From Phallusia fumigata (lineage: Eukaryota > Chordata > Ascidiacea > Phlebobranchia > Ascidiidae): a stretch of DNA of 44,478 nucleotides. Below the pieces are notes generated by a model. The model saw only the letters and a list, made by a program, of their open reading frames with translations, searched no databases and had not been told where the DNA came from. Both the position numbers and the translations under genes were made by a program. The stretch spans positions 1 through 44,478 of the forward strand of contig QXVZ01002723.1 of NCBI GenBank assembly GCA_008931825.1, written 5' to 3'. Position 1 is the stretch's first letter. Each line of letters starts with the position of its first letter. This document shows, one piece after another, positions 1 through 10,668 of this stretch.

Positions 1-250
1 AAAAGTTAAAAACATATTTGACCAGTTTAAAAAAGTGCTGTCAATTGACCATATTTGACCGATCAATTGACAGGCTTGCCAACCCTAGTTTTCACTGTGT
101 TTTTTCTGTCTAACGCCAATTACATCGCACTGTTTGGTCAAGAAAAAGTTGTTTTAAGTTTCAAATTTAGGTGCATAATATACTGGTATCTGAAGTTGTA
201 CAACTTTTGACCCTATTGGTTAAGCAAAACAACAAAATTTTACATTTCAG

Positions 251-1463
251 AGTGACCAGCAGCACGAGTTTGACTTTGATAACTGGCGCAGGCGATATAT
301 GAAATGGATGAAACACAAACGTGCAAGGGTTATGGATTTTTTCCGCGAACTGGACAAAGATGGCTCAGGACAAATTACACGACAACAGTTTATCCAAGAA
401 ATTTTGAATTCAAGTAAATTCTTGTCCCTAGCTGCTGTTTAAACTTACGTAATAACTAACGTGTTTTCTAATAATCAACAGAGTTTCATACTGATGAAGC
501 AGAGATGACCAAAGTTGCAGATGTTTTTGACAAAGATGGCGATGGATATATTGACTATTACGAATTTATTGCTGCTCTTTATCCATTACGAGACACCTAC
601 AAACCTGAATCGGATGCAGATAAAATTGATGATGAAGTAAACTATACAAACAGCATAAAAACCAAATAGGTTCAATGTTTAAACGTCTGTTTTTTTTAGG
701 TTATTCGTCAAGTTGCGAGATGTACATGTTGTAAAAAGTTTAAGGTTGAACAAATTGCCGAAAACAAATATAAGGTAAGTATTTGATAATGCATCTTTAC
801 CCTGTGGTTGTGCTTTACATACTTATCTTTTTCACTAGTTCGGTGATAATCAACAACTTCGCTTGGTACGAATTCTGCGAAGCACTGTGATGGTTCGTGT
901 TGGTGGAGGATGGATGGCCTTGGACGAATTTCTCATTAAGAATGATCCTTGCCGGGGTAAGTCAATTTTAAAGGGAGTTTTTTCTATCGATGTTTGTACT
1001 AACTATAAATATTTTCATGCAGCAAAAGGCCGTACCAACACAGAGTTACGCGAAAAGTTCATCTTGCCAAGTGGTGCAAGTCAGGCAATGACACCGTTCA
1101 AGACAAAGAGGACTTCCAAGTGAGTCTATTACGAGTTTATGACAGTTTTTTAACAAAACAGTGCAAACTGCTGAAAATTCCGACTGACCTAAAAAACCAA
1201 ATGTCACTGTTATGTTTAGACATCCTATGGAGGTGAATATAATAAACTTATAGCGAATATAACGCATCATTGTTTGCAGGTCACCACAAAAACAAGTCCA
1301 TCCCTCACCAAGTTCTTCATCCCATAACTTGGCAACAACGTCAACGACATCGTCTAAACATTCATCTCCCGCCAAGAGTGTTTCTTCACATACCAAGTCG
1401 CATAGCGAAACACCAAAACGGACTTCAAAAATACCAACCAAGGATAGAACTCCTAAGCGATAG
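251..1463 (+). CDS. MACF1: Spectraplakin (MACF1/dystonin) C-terminus, partial
   Basis: This is the 3' end of a giant actin-microtubule crosslinker; the 5' part lies left of the window. Exons read in one frame: 251-413, 482-636, 700-774, 839-956, 1023-1119 and 1280-1463 (stop TAG). Two EF hands come first. The second loop, [12 protein letters not shown], is canonical; the first, [12 protein letters not shown], ends in Gln where Glu normally coordinates calcium. The GAS2 microtubule-binding domain follows (Cys-rich CTCCKKF, then [19 protein letters not shown] and [14 protein letters not shown]), matching vertebrate MACF1 almost residue for residue. The last exon is a Ser/Thr/Lys-rich tail with SKIP, an SxIP motif of the kind that binds EB1 at microtubule plus ends. 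The four introns at 414-1022 are only 63-68 bp each, and the last is 160 bp. An invertebrate probably has a single spectraplakin, so the choice between MACF1 and DST is not meaningful here. Confidence 0.95.
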
Positions 1464-1984
1464 ATTTACACAAGCATTTGATTTTTGATTTAACATTGTA
1501 GTTGTGTGAATCATCAGTATTGATGTGGTTGTTGTAGCAAATTTTAGTGTTCTTGATCGTCATGTGGACAATCAGTTATAATTTGCTGTATATATGTAGT
1601 GACTGATTATTTGCCTACCAACTTGGTGCTTACATTGCCTTAGTGGTGCTTCGTAGAGTAAAACTGAAAAAATGTTTTAATTGCTGCTTTGTAGTAATTT
1701 TAGGTCTGAGCAGGCTGGCAGGAAGTTTTATGCTATCACAATCTGTTTATATCGTATATCCGCCCTGATTGCGACGTAACGGCAGTTATTTAAGGGTCAG
1801 TCTGTGTGTTTTTGTGAAACTGGCACTGGACAGATGCGCTGTTTTGCCCAACCTTATATGTTGCTGCTATGCGTGCCGATGGAGATGCAAAATTTCAACT
1901 AAGACAATCGAAGCACTTTGAAAAAGCTCCAAGTGAGTCGTTTTTCAAGTGACAAACGTTTGGCACTTAAAGGCCTGTGGGGCT

Positions 1985-1990
1985 AATAAA
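1985..1990 (+). terminator. Candidate poly(A) signal for the spectraplakin gene
   Basis: AATAAA lies 522 bp after the spectraplakin stop codon, in the first stretch downstream that carries the hexamer. This implies a 3' UTR of about 0.5 kb. No cleavage site can be seen. Confidence 0.4.
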
Positions 1991-2780
1991 CGTAGCCCGC
2001 GACAATTTTGAATTGTGGAGGCACCGGGACTTTTTTGTTCCGACACCGATAATTCGGTCTGGATTGGGTACTCGGGATGACTTTCGACAGCATATTCATA
2101 TTATTATTTTCTCCATTACCCGAAAGTATACATAATTATTTCATCAATCTTCCAACTTAATCCTGACTCGGTCGCTTGTGCTTCCCGGAGCAAGAAACGT
2201 GAGCGACATTGCTCCAGCCCAGTGGAACCGATGGGTTGGCCCAAACTGAAGTCACAAATTTCGAACAAATAAAAATATCCTACGGAACTGCAATGAAGCC
2301 GATAGCTCGACGGTATACTTATTGCGAGCAAACTTGTTAAACCAACGCACTTTCAGACGAATTTTCTTGAAACGCTCGCTTGATTTTGATCATTCTGCTG
2401 ACCATTTTAAATGTGGCGTTCAACTTAGTTGTTACATCCTGGACAGGGAATACCTTTAAAAAACATAGATCATCTTTAATGACCTGTAAGGTTGTGCTGG
2501 TGATCAAGAAATAACGTTAGGACTGACCTAAATCTTATTGGAAACGCAATATCAGCCAGTCTTGGACCTAGCAAAATATTCGCATCACAATCCCAAATAA
2601 GCATGTATATTTTATTTGCCGATAAGCATGTTATGTTTCCGCTGATGTGCTGTTGTGGAATTTAAATTCAAAGTCCAATTAGACAAGTGATTTTTAAAAC
2701 TGTTTGCACGCAAGGTGTTCCAAATATTCACATGCCTCGTCTTACAACAGAGGATGCACCATTTATTCGCACAATGTGCG

Positions 2781-2981
2781 TAAAAATGTGTGCGCACTTT
2801 TTGTGCACATTTTTTCAAAAATGCGCAAGCACCGAAATGTGCGCGCACTTTTTGTGAACATTGGATTGAAAATGTGCAGGCACCGAAATGTGCGCGCACA
2901 TTGTGCGCACATTTTGTCGAAAATGTGCAAGGACCGAAATGTGCGCACACATTTTGTGCACATTATATCGAAAATTTTTAC
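2781..2981 (+). repeat. Left subterminal array, about 51-bp tandem units
   Basis: Successive units begin near 2817, 2869, 2920 and 2971 (spacing 52, 51, 51 bp) after a partial leading unit. Each reads AAAATGTGC, then about CACCGAAATGTGCGCGCAC, then a TGTG-rich stretch. Every unit contains one or two GTGCGCAC-type palindromes. The array is the inverted counterpart of the one at 4108-4347. Confidence 0.85.
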
Positions 2982-3273
2982 GGCCACAATGTTTCAAATG
3001 TGTGTAAGAGCTTGGCGAGTGTGAATATTAATAAGTGTTCCCCCAATAACAAAATGACGATTTTGGGCTGATTGTAAACGGCATGCTCTTTGTAGAATAA
3101 GGTATCGCCAATGTCGCCAATGTACCGTTTGATCACAGCCTAAAAAATAGAGGTTTAATCAAATACCGTCAGGGACTTTATTGAAATATTAATTCGGTAG
3201 AGTGGATATTTGCTGTATAGTTTTGATGATGAAGAAACGTCAATATACCACAATAACTTTGTTGCCTTTACAC

Positions 3274-3568
3274 CAGTGGTTCTCAATTTTTTTTAAATTA
3301 TTTGCACAACGTAGTTTTTGCGATGACTCGCGGTTCACTTTAACTCAAATAATTTTTCCTTAATAACTCCACACCCGCAACGCTTTGTGTAAGCCACAAT
3401 CGCATACACAAAGCAAGCATTGTCACAAAGGCCACAATCAATGCTGCATACAAAACGTACACCCGTAATGGATCAGTAGTCACGCGAAATAACATCGATC
3501 AAGTGAGACCAAAGACGCTTCGCGGTCCCCCTAAAATTGCCTTACGGACCCCACTTTGAGAACCACTG
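3274..3568. mobile_element. hAT-type MITE with perfect 8-bp target duplication
   Basis: This 295-bp element has terminal inverted repeats CAGTGGTTCTCAA on the left and TTGAGAACCACTG on the right. It is flanked by an exact 8-bp duplication, CTTTACAC, at 3266-3273 and 3569-3576. The CAGTGGTTCTCAA terminus and the 8-bp duplication are the signature of hAT (Charlie-type) elements. It has no coding capacity. It sits inside the larger repeat-ended element and therefore inserted after it. Confidence 0.92.
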
Positions 3569-4107
3569 CTTTACACTAAGATTTTACTCGTTTTTAACAG
3601 TATGTTTTAACGTTCATAATTTTAAGCGCATTATTGTTTGGCGTTTCATCATATTTGGTCGATTTTACTGAACAAAGTATTGACCGTTCATGAAAAACAA
3701 ACGCCTTTTGGGGTATCTAATGGGGTGATAAAGTTGAAAGGAGGTACATTTACGATCAATATCGTTGTAAACAAAATTTGAATATGGTCACCTACTCACC
3801 TTATGATAAGCTCAAACGGCTTGGATTTTAACAACGGTGGGAGTTGTAAAAATAGAATTATGTGACGAATGTGCTTTCTTAATTTTTGTGCCGTAAAATG
3901 TGTACTTTCACCCAAATATTATGTCCGAAATTTAGGGATTTACCTACAAAAATTTGTAGTTTCAAAGTATTGGTCCGGGGGTAATGTAGTTGTAAATTTT
4001 CAGCGCCTAAATCCCAGTAGATCAAAAGATATTCAATGATTGTTTGTTTGCAGGGGCGTGCAAGACGCTTTTTAGTAAAGAAGCTCTTGGTCACACACCT
4101 AGGTACA

Positions 4108-4347
4108 CAATGCGCACATTTTTCCATCTGCACATTTCGTGCACAATGCGCACATTTTTCCATCTGCACATTTCGTGCACATTGTGCACATATACCGCGT
4201 GCACATTTTTCCTCTGCACATTTCGCGCACATTGTGCACATTATCCGCGCGCACATTGTGCACATTATCCGCGCGCACATTATTCCTCCTGCACATTTCG
4301 CGCACATTGTGCACTTTTTACGTGTGCACATTTTCACGCACAATGTG
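4108..4347 (-). repeat. Right subterminal array, 36-bp and 24-bp tandem units
   Basis: A 36-bp unit containing GCACATTTTTCCATCTGCAC is repeated at 4108 and 4144. It then gives way to about 24-bp units of the form CACATTGTGCACATTATCCG. The array mirrors the left array (2781-2981) in inverted orientation, as expected for the end of one element. Confidence 0.85.
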
Positions 4348-4902
4348 CGAAAAAAGTTCGCATCCCCGTCTCCAAGTCAGACAGTCAACCAGCGAGTCTG
4401 AAGTGAAATCCCTTTTCGCAGTGATTTACGACCAATTAATAAATTGTTCCGTTCAATGCGAAACCGACAAAAACAGATTGATTTGTGACTTTTGTCAAGT
4501 CGGGTGTTTTAACAACAATAACTTGCGCCAAGGTTTTTTTTAATACGACGAGTCTTTTGAATTTAAAAAATGGAACTAACTCGAGCCAAATCCCTCGTGT
4601 TATCTTTTTAGATCTGATAACGAGTTGTCGTTACCACATTTGACACCAGTGACGAGTGTTCCTTTTCGCTGAAGAGCTTGAGGAAACGGCATTTAGCGTT
4701 TTAGAATTACGAAAACTTTACCTATTACCTGTACCGAATAAATTAATTAACAATTTAGGTCTAGTTTAAATTATTTATGTTATTGTTTAATTATTTATCT
4801 GGTTTGTATTGACAAAATTAGAATATGCACAAAACAACAAGTGATGTTTTGTGATTTCTTTAGACCTATTTAAATTGTACCTCTGAGGTTCGGATTAATA
4901 AA

Positions 4903-4933
4903 TCTTCCTTTCTCTGCCTGAACACGCTGCAGG
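4903..4933 (+). promoter_or_regulatory. 5'TOP transcription start and non-coding exon 1 of RPS19
   Basis: A pyrimidine tract TCTTCCTTTCTCT (4903-4915) precedes a short exon ending in a good donor, AGG|GTACGT, after 4933. The ATG then lies directly after the next acceptor (5056). Vertebrate RPS19 has the same plan: a tiny non-coding first exon starting with a 5' terminal oligopyrimidine tract, which places translation under mTOR/LARP1 control. The start site is inferred at the C near 4904. Confidence 0.6.
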
Positions 4934-5055
4934 GTACGTTGTATTTTTGCGTTGCTTTTGTTTTTAAATTATAATCACAATAGCGAGTAGTTTGTGTCTA
5001 AATTACATTTGAGATTGATACAACACTAATATTTTAAATTTTCTTTTAATTTTAG

Positions 5056-8000
5056 ATGGTCCGTGTAACAGTTAAGGACGTCAACCAGCAGGATTTTGTT
5101 GTGGCTTTGGCCGCACACCTTAAAAAGTATGTGAAATTTTTGCCAATGACTAAACTATTTATTAAATTGCTCATTGTAAAAACGTAATTCATGTTCTTCA
5201 TAGTTAGACATGTGTTTACGCAGTTCAGTTTTATTATTTCATCCCGAAACTTGGGTTCAAATAAAATCCAGTTATTTTGACTGAAAATTATCCCCACGTT
5301 TAAATTTGTTTTGAATAACTAACAAATACACTGTTGATAGTTTTTTGTTGCCCTGACATGTTTTTGGTCACACTGTTTTTGTAGAGATGCTGTCTAAACA
5401 ATATTCACTGTTAAACTTTGTTGTGATTGTCTACATTGTGGGCTTTTTCATGGTTGTCTACTTTTAGGCTCATGTCACATACTGAGATCCAAATTTCAAT
5501 ACCTGACTCAATAACTTATGTTTTTTTGGGTGTCCTTGCTGTTTTACGAAACTGTTCAATGATGACAAATTTGATGAAGTGACAATGCAAATAAAATTTG
5601 CCTTGAATACTGTAACTTGATTTTAACTGCTGTTCTTAGCTCTCACTGAAATATGTTTATCTACATTGACATGCAGAGAAAAATGAAGCACATTTTAATA
5701 TAATTGGTGTTTTGAGTTTGTGTTTAATGCAAAGAATATTTTAAAAATATTTAAAACCATAAAACATACCCTTGTGACTGTATTCCAAAGTTATCAAATT
5801 ACTGCAATTTTTTCTGTTTCAGATCTGGAAAGTTAAAGGTTCCAGAATGGGTTGATCTTGCCAAAACCGGAATATTCAAGGAACTAGCCCCATATGATCA
5901 GGACTGGTACTACACCAGATGTGCATCAGTTATCAGGCATCTGTACATTCGGGGCGGTGTTGGAGTAAAATCCTTTCAAAAAATTTACGGAGGTAATTAA
6001 CTATGTTCACTATCAATTGGTCACCGGAATTTATTATTAGTGGTTCCCAACCGGGGAGAAATTTGATGGGTTAATGGAAGGAATTTCCATTTCATATTAA
6101 AGATATTGATGATAATAAGTGTAGTATTTCTTTTGAGATAGACCGGTGGTTCCAAACTTTTTAGTATTGCTTTTTATAACTTCGCAGGGGAGGAATGAAA
6201 ACATTTCCAAAATAAGCCAAGGGGGAATGTGTCAAAAAAGGTTGGGAACTACTGATCTAATATACCCAGTGACCCACAGGCCTACAATGTTTAAAATAAA
6301 AAAACTGTTATATTTATTGTAGTAAACGGCTGTCATTTTTCACATTTGATACACTCCATGCCGTTCTTTGCATTTAGGAATTGTTGGTTGGGTTCACCCA
6401 CTTCACTCCAATTATGCCCCCAAAAATGATTTTTTAGTTCACAGGTTATTTTGGACAAAAAAATCTAAATTTACTTGAATTTTTTGCTGCATTTGTTACC
6501 TTGGATTACATTTTAGTGACATGCCATTTTAAAAGACTGCTCAGAGTTTCTGTAATTTTATGTGTAGATACCTGTGGCACTGTTAGGACTTCAGTTGGAT
6601 TCTCATGCGTATATTTAGCTGCTGAAAGTGGTATTTTATCGCGGCATTGTAGTAGTTTACTTTTGCGCTTACACCTGATGGTTAACCAACCAATATGCTC
6701 ATACAAAAAGTTCTGCATGTGTGTTGAAGCACTGCGACACATCGTTGTGAGTGTGTGGTGATGTACATTTGCCATCTTGTAGTTTTTGTAACTCAGCGCC
6801 TATATAGCGGGCAAGGGTAAAATAAAGTCTGTGATGCGGCAGACAAAAATGTTGTGTGCCCCTGCTTTAAACAAACATAGTGGAAACAACGAAACTGAAA
6901 TTAGCAAATTTGGAAGATGCTTAATGTGCGAAAAGTGCAACATTATACAGTAAAATACTGTGGGTTTAGTTTATTATTCCTGTTACGGTTGGTGGGAAAT
7001 TTTTGTTGACTTGCCGGGAAGTTAGCATTTTTTCTAGCCCTGGTGCAGAGTCTTGTTTGCGGAAACAATAATGTTATAAAACATTGACCAGCAAGTGTTA
7101 GTGATCCAATGTGGAAAAGCAAAACCCCTTGTTCCCTAAAAATATATTTTAAAATAAATGTGCATATTTTACAACTTTGGTATTAACACAGGTCGTAAGC
7201 GACGAGGCACCAAACCTGCCCACTTCTGTCGTGGATCATCATCCATTGCAAGAAAAGTTTTGCAATCCCTTGAAGGCATCAAGCTTGTCACCAAGGATGA
7301 AATGGGGTTAGTATTGCTGTCTCACTTTTTGAAGTTGTTTTGTCTTGACTGCTGTTTTTGGCAGAGTTTCAGAGTTATTGCAATTAAATCTTAGATCTTT
7401 GATTTGGACCTATATTTTATTATTTGTTTGCTTATACTTGTGTTTAACAAAATAACCATTTTAGGATATAAGCCTAAAGGACAAGCTTTAGAATAAATAT
7501 TTAGAAACAAGACCAAAACCATTTTTAAAACAAAAAACAAGTGTTGTTTATTCTAACATTTCCTAACTTTGAAGATTGCTTGTAACACAATTAAAAATTC
7601 CAAAACAAAGTTTTAGGGTAGGAGAAAATTATTCAAATTGTAATTCCACAAGATGGCAGCAAAGTGCTTTTCTAGCACTCTTTCTGTATAGACCAGTGCC
7701 ACCTATTTTTGCTAGCTTTCTTTGTTAAGAAATTGGCTCCATCTACTTCAGATTCCAAATATTACCAGCCCAAAATTTAACTTTACATCAGTGTTATTTT
7801 AAGAACCACATGCTTTTTGAAAAATAATACAATAGGTGGGCAAACAATTTTTTGGATTTAAAATCATTATTTGTTTGTAACAAAAAATTAGGTAGTTCAC
7901 TATCATGATTGTTTCTTTGAGGACTGCTTTTTGTGCACAAGTATGTCTAAAGTAGATCACCTTCCATTTTTAGTATAGTTGTTTTATTCAAGATTAGTGA

Positions 8001-10651
8001 GTACAAGTCAGTATTGCTAAACTGACAACAGAATTGTGGGTGAGAATACTAAATTAAGGAGTAATTTTGGGAAACCTCATTATAAGATCTCATGAAACCC
8101 AAAGTTAACATCCAAACCAGTGATTTTTAAGCAGAGAGTCATGGTCTAATAATGGGTCACAGGAACTTTTCTGGTGGTCAGAGGATAGGTAGCTCTACCT
8201 AAATACGTCAAGTCATGTCTGCTGTATATAAGTGTGCTGGATTTTTTCGAATATATAGCTTGTAATGAAAAGTGTTGAAAAAGTAGGTAAACTCGTCCTA
8301 CTGGAAAATTCTAAACATCTAATATAGGATTTGGTGGTAATTGTGGAATTATGATGTAAGGTGTTCATTGTGTGAAAATTTTGGCCTATATAAATGGAAA
8401 AGCTATATCCAGCCAGATGCCCTTGGGTGTCAGAAAACAAATAACTTAAAAAAGTAAATTAATGACAGATGTAAATTTTTTGCTCATGCTACAAAAATTC
8501 CAACCACCTTCTGATTCTCCTTACCCGCTGTGCTGCCAAGTCATTATTTATTATCATAGGCAAGCACAATCATTTATCTGCTGAATAAGGAAATAAGTGC
8601 CTTTTGTCACTGCTTGCCTTTTTCACAAATTGCAGAATAATTACTTGAACAAAGCGAATAAACACTGTTGGGTAACTATAGGGAAAATAGTATTGGTGCC
8701 TAACATCAAATGTGAATTAAGAATAATATTAAGTTATACTTGGGATTTAAAATTCTACTTTGAACATCCTTACCCCCACTGCATAAACAACCAAACACAA
8801 AAAAGTGCAAAAGGAACTGATAGCCTTTACGTATACCCCTATGGTGACTTATATTTATTAATGGGCCAGTGAAAAATTGCTGTTTTAATTTCTGACCAAA
8901 TCTTGTTTCACTGATACTGTGGCCAACCTTAATCAAGTCAATCCCCACAAACATTGCATTAACAAGGAAAATTGATGTCGAAATAAACAATTGCTTTATG
9001 TATGTAAAGTATTTCTGATAATTTTTTTTAGAAGCTGATTTGTTGAAAATGCTATAATTCTAGAACTGTAAGAAATAAATGATTAAATAGAAATTTCGCA
9101 TAATTATTACCCAAGGCCCAAAAGCAGATGTTGTAATTGTACATGTTTCTGCTTTTGTGTTGAGATGTGCACCGGTTTAATCTGCCACTACATCATTGGT
9201 CTGTGGCATTAAAGGCGCAATCGAGTGTGGAAGCCGCACGTGCAGCAGTTGTTTGGTCTGTCATCATCCTGGGATTCTAGCCGCTATTTTAGCTGTCAAT
9301 TGCACCGCGATTTTCGCCCAAAACAGCATCACGCATCAGCTGGGTTTCAGGTTTCGTTGTTCTGGCCAGCACTAGCTACTGCGAAAATAAACGAGTCCTG
9401 CAAATACCACTTTACCCAGCACTTTGATATGTCAGCTACAAATCTGCATCCAACTTGAGGGCCAATAAACAGAATTTGTTTCATGAAAATAAATCTTAGA
9501 AAGTAACGAGGCTAGTTTTTGTTTTTCGTTTTCATTGTCTGGTCTTCGCCTACAACGTAATTCTGTCAATTAAGTGTTATTATTTTGATGCTGAGAAAAA
9601 TCTGTCCAAACAATTTGTCCAATTAAAAGGGGTAAAAAATAGATTTAAAAAAAAAAAATGAACGTTTGAACAAGTCTGTGTGAAAAATGTAAAGTCCTGT
9701 TAAGTGTATAAATGATTCAAAGGCAAAACCGTGCGGCAAGGTAAAATTGTCATGGAGTTTATGTTACCCACGTTCGTGTGAACAGTTTTTCGGCTTTGCA
9801 ACAGACCATGAACTAGATTGGATCGTATAAACGTGCGTGGTGTCATTTCACAGCAATTTGAACGCCTTGTGTACACCGGTGAAGTAGACAGTGCCGTCAA
9901 CGGGCTAAATATTTGCAGGACCAATGAGAAAAGAAATCTACTAGCACAAATTTTTAAAACGTTTTTTCTACATTTTGCAAAGTTGATTTATAATTCCAAG
10001 CGTTTCTACCTTCCTAAAATTATAACCTTGGTTACTTGACCCAATCCAATTTAAAATGTTCCGCGGTGGTGATTACCTGTAAAAGAGCAGACTGCAAAAA
10101 TGTGGCTATGCTGGACGCAAATTCAACCGCCCGGGGACTGGAAACAAACATGTCACGTTATTACGAAGCAATCTTGTTGGGTGTCACATTTACCTTGAAA
10201 AATTCAGTCGCTTGCAGATGGAAATGAGGTAGAAACGGAACAAGCGTCATAAAATACTAAACACAACGCTTCCTAGACTATCAAACATCAAGAACACGGA
10301 TTTTCTCAAATTTGTATTGCCACAAATTCTCAATGATAGTGGAAAACATCCTTGTCAGTTATGAGGCTGTAACCTTTATTCTGATGTCATTCATCAAATC
10401 TATTTTTTGACTCTTAAAAGTTGTGGACCCAAGACAATATAATTATCACAATAATGTTGAACGGGTGCGTGAACATGCAACGTTTAGTAAAATGTAGTCA
10501 CTCTATGTGCTTTGGTAGTTTTGATATGCAGCTTTTTATTTATTTAATTTTGTTGGTTTTTAGTGGAAGGAGAATCTCCAAGGACGGACAGCGCGACCTG
10601 GACCGCATCGCTTGTCAGGTGGCCGCACGTAAACAGAAGACGCAGGCTTGA
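5056..10651 (+). CDS. RPS19: 40S ribosomal protein S19 (eS19)
   Basis: The coding exons are 5056-5126, 5823-5992, 7192-7306 and 10564-10651, giving 444 bp or 147 residues; vertebrate RPS19 has 145. The phases join cleanly to read [15 protein letters not shown], then [52 protein letters not shown] and [18 protein letters not shown]. eS19 sits in the head of the 40S subunit and is needed for 18S rRNA maturation. The start is fixed by the ATG directly after the intron 1 acceptor. The coding introns are large (696, 1199 and 3257 bp) for a ribosomal protein gene. Intron 2 holds a MITE, and intron 3 turns from CpG-poor to CpG-rich near 9170. No snoRNA could be confirmed in the introns. Confidence 0.97.
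6037..6254. mobile_element. hAT-like MITE in RPS19 intron 2
   Basis: The inverted ends are TAGTGGTTCCCAACC on the left and GGTTGGGAACTACTG on the right. They resemble hAT termini of the CAGTGGTTCCCAA type with the first C mutated. Flanking 8-mers (ATTTATTA and ATCTAATA) match at only 6 of 8 positions, so the target duplication is weak. A second terminus-like string, CCGGTGGTTCCAAACTTTTT at about 6142, suggests a nested or compound insertion. Confidence 0.65.
7307..10563 (+). other. RPS19 intron 3, 3.3 kb, no gene recognised
   Basis: This intron runs from donor GTTAGT to acceptor TTTTTAG. The first 1.9 kb is AT-rich and nearly CpG-free. From about 9170 CpGs become common, and the stretch at about 9220-9400 is noticeably GC-richer than its surroundings. 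ORFs of 70-90 codons here lack splice context and resemble no family I know. An intronic enhancer or an alternative promoter near 9200 is possible but unsupported. Confidence 0.4.
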
Positions 10652-10662
10652 AACCGCTAACA

Positions 10663-10668
10663 AATAAA
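10663..10668 (+). terminator. Poly(A) signal of RPS19
   Basis: AATAAA starts 12 bp after the RPS19 stop codon. This gives a very short 3' UTR, as is usual for ribosomal protein mRNAs. Confidence 0.75.

Larger units (their letters stand above)
2748..4367. mobile_element. Non-autonomous hAT-like element with subterminal repeat arrays
   Basis: The two ends are inverted copies of each other. The left end reads GGATGC, then TTCGCACAATGTGCGT and AAAATGTG. The reverse complement of the right end reads GGATGC, then TTCGCACATTGTGCGTG and AAAATGTG. Each end continues into about 200 bp of tandem GTGCGCAC-rich units. Possible flanking duplications are GTCTTACAA (2739-2747) and GTCTCCAA (4368-4375), imperfect but near the 8 bp of hAT insertions. 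No transposase ORF lies between the ends, so any mobility would need an enzyme from elsewhere. The inverted ends are clear. The exact boundaries and the superfamily are inferred. Confidence 0.6.
1991..4903. other. Intergenic DNA between spectraplakin and RPS19
   Basis: No exon with coding character and matching splice sites was found here. The stretch is mostly the repeat-ended mobile element at 2748-4367 with a nested MITE. The apparent ORFs at 2612-3071 and 3879-4543, on both strands, are translations of the simple TGCGCAC-rich repeats and encode Cys/His/Ala-rich nonsense. The last 500 bp should contain the RPS19 promoter. Confidence 0.6.

Noticed and set aside
2781..2981. Regular repeat array considered as CRISPR
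   Set aside because: Units are contiguous tandem repeats without unique spacers, and the genome is animal.
2612..3071. Overlapping ORFs on both strands with repeated ALFVHIF/CAHFG-like peptides
   Set aside because: They are translations of the 51-bp repeat array; all frames stay open because the repeat lacks stops. No start context or splice signals.
3879..4543. Cys-rich ORFs (up to 154 codons) resembling metallothionein-like proteins
   Set aside because: The Cys/Ala/His pattern comes from the GCACATTGTGCACA repeat units of the right element end, in several frames at once.
5245..5260. GGTTCAAAT as a tRNA B box
   Set aside because: No paired T-stem, D-arm or acceptor stem around it.
5556..5650. 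Possible C/D snoRNA in RPS19 intron 1 (ATGATGA ... CTGA)
   Set aside because: C- and D-like boxes are about 90 nt apart, but the flanks do not form a terminal stem and no clear D' guide could be assigned.
9225..9458. 77-codon ORF in the GC-richer patch of RPS19 intron 3
   Set aside because: No recognisable homology and no matching exon partners; kept only as a composition change.
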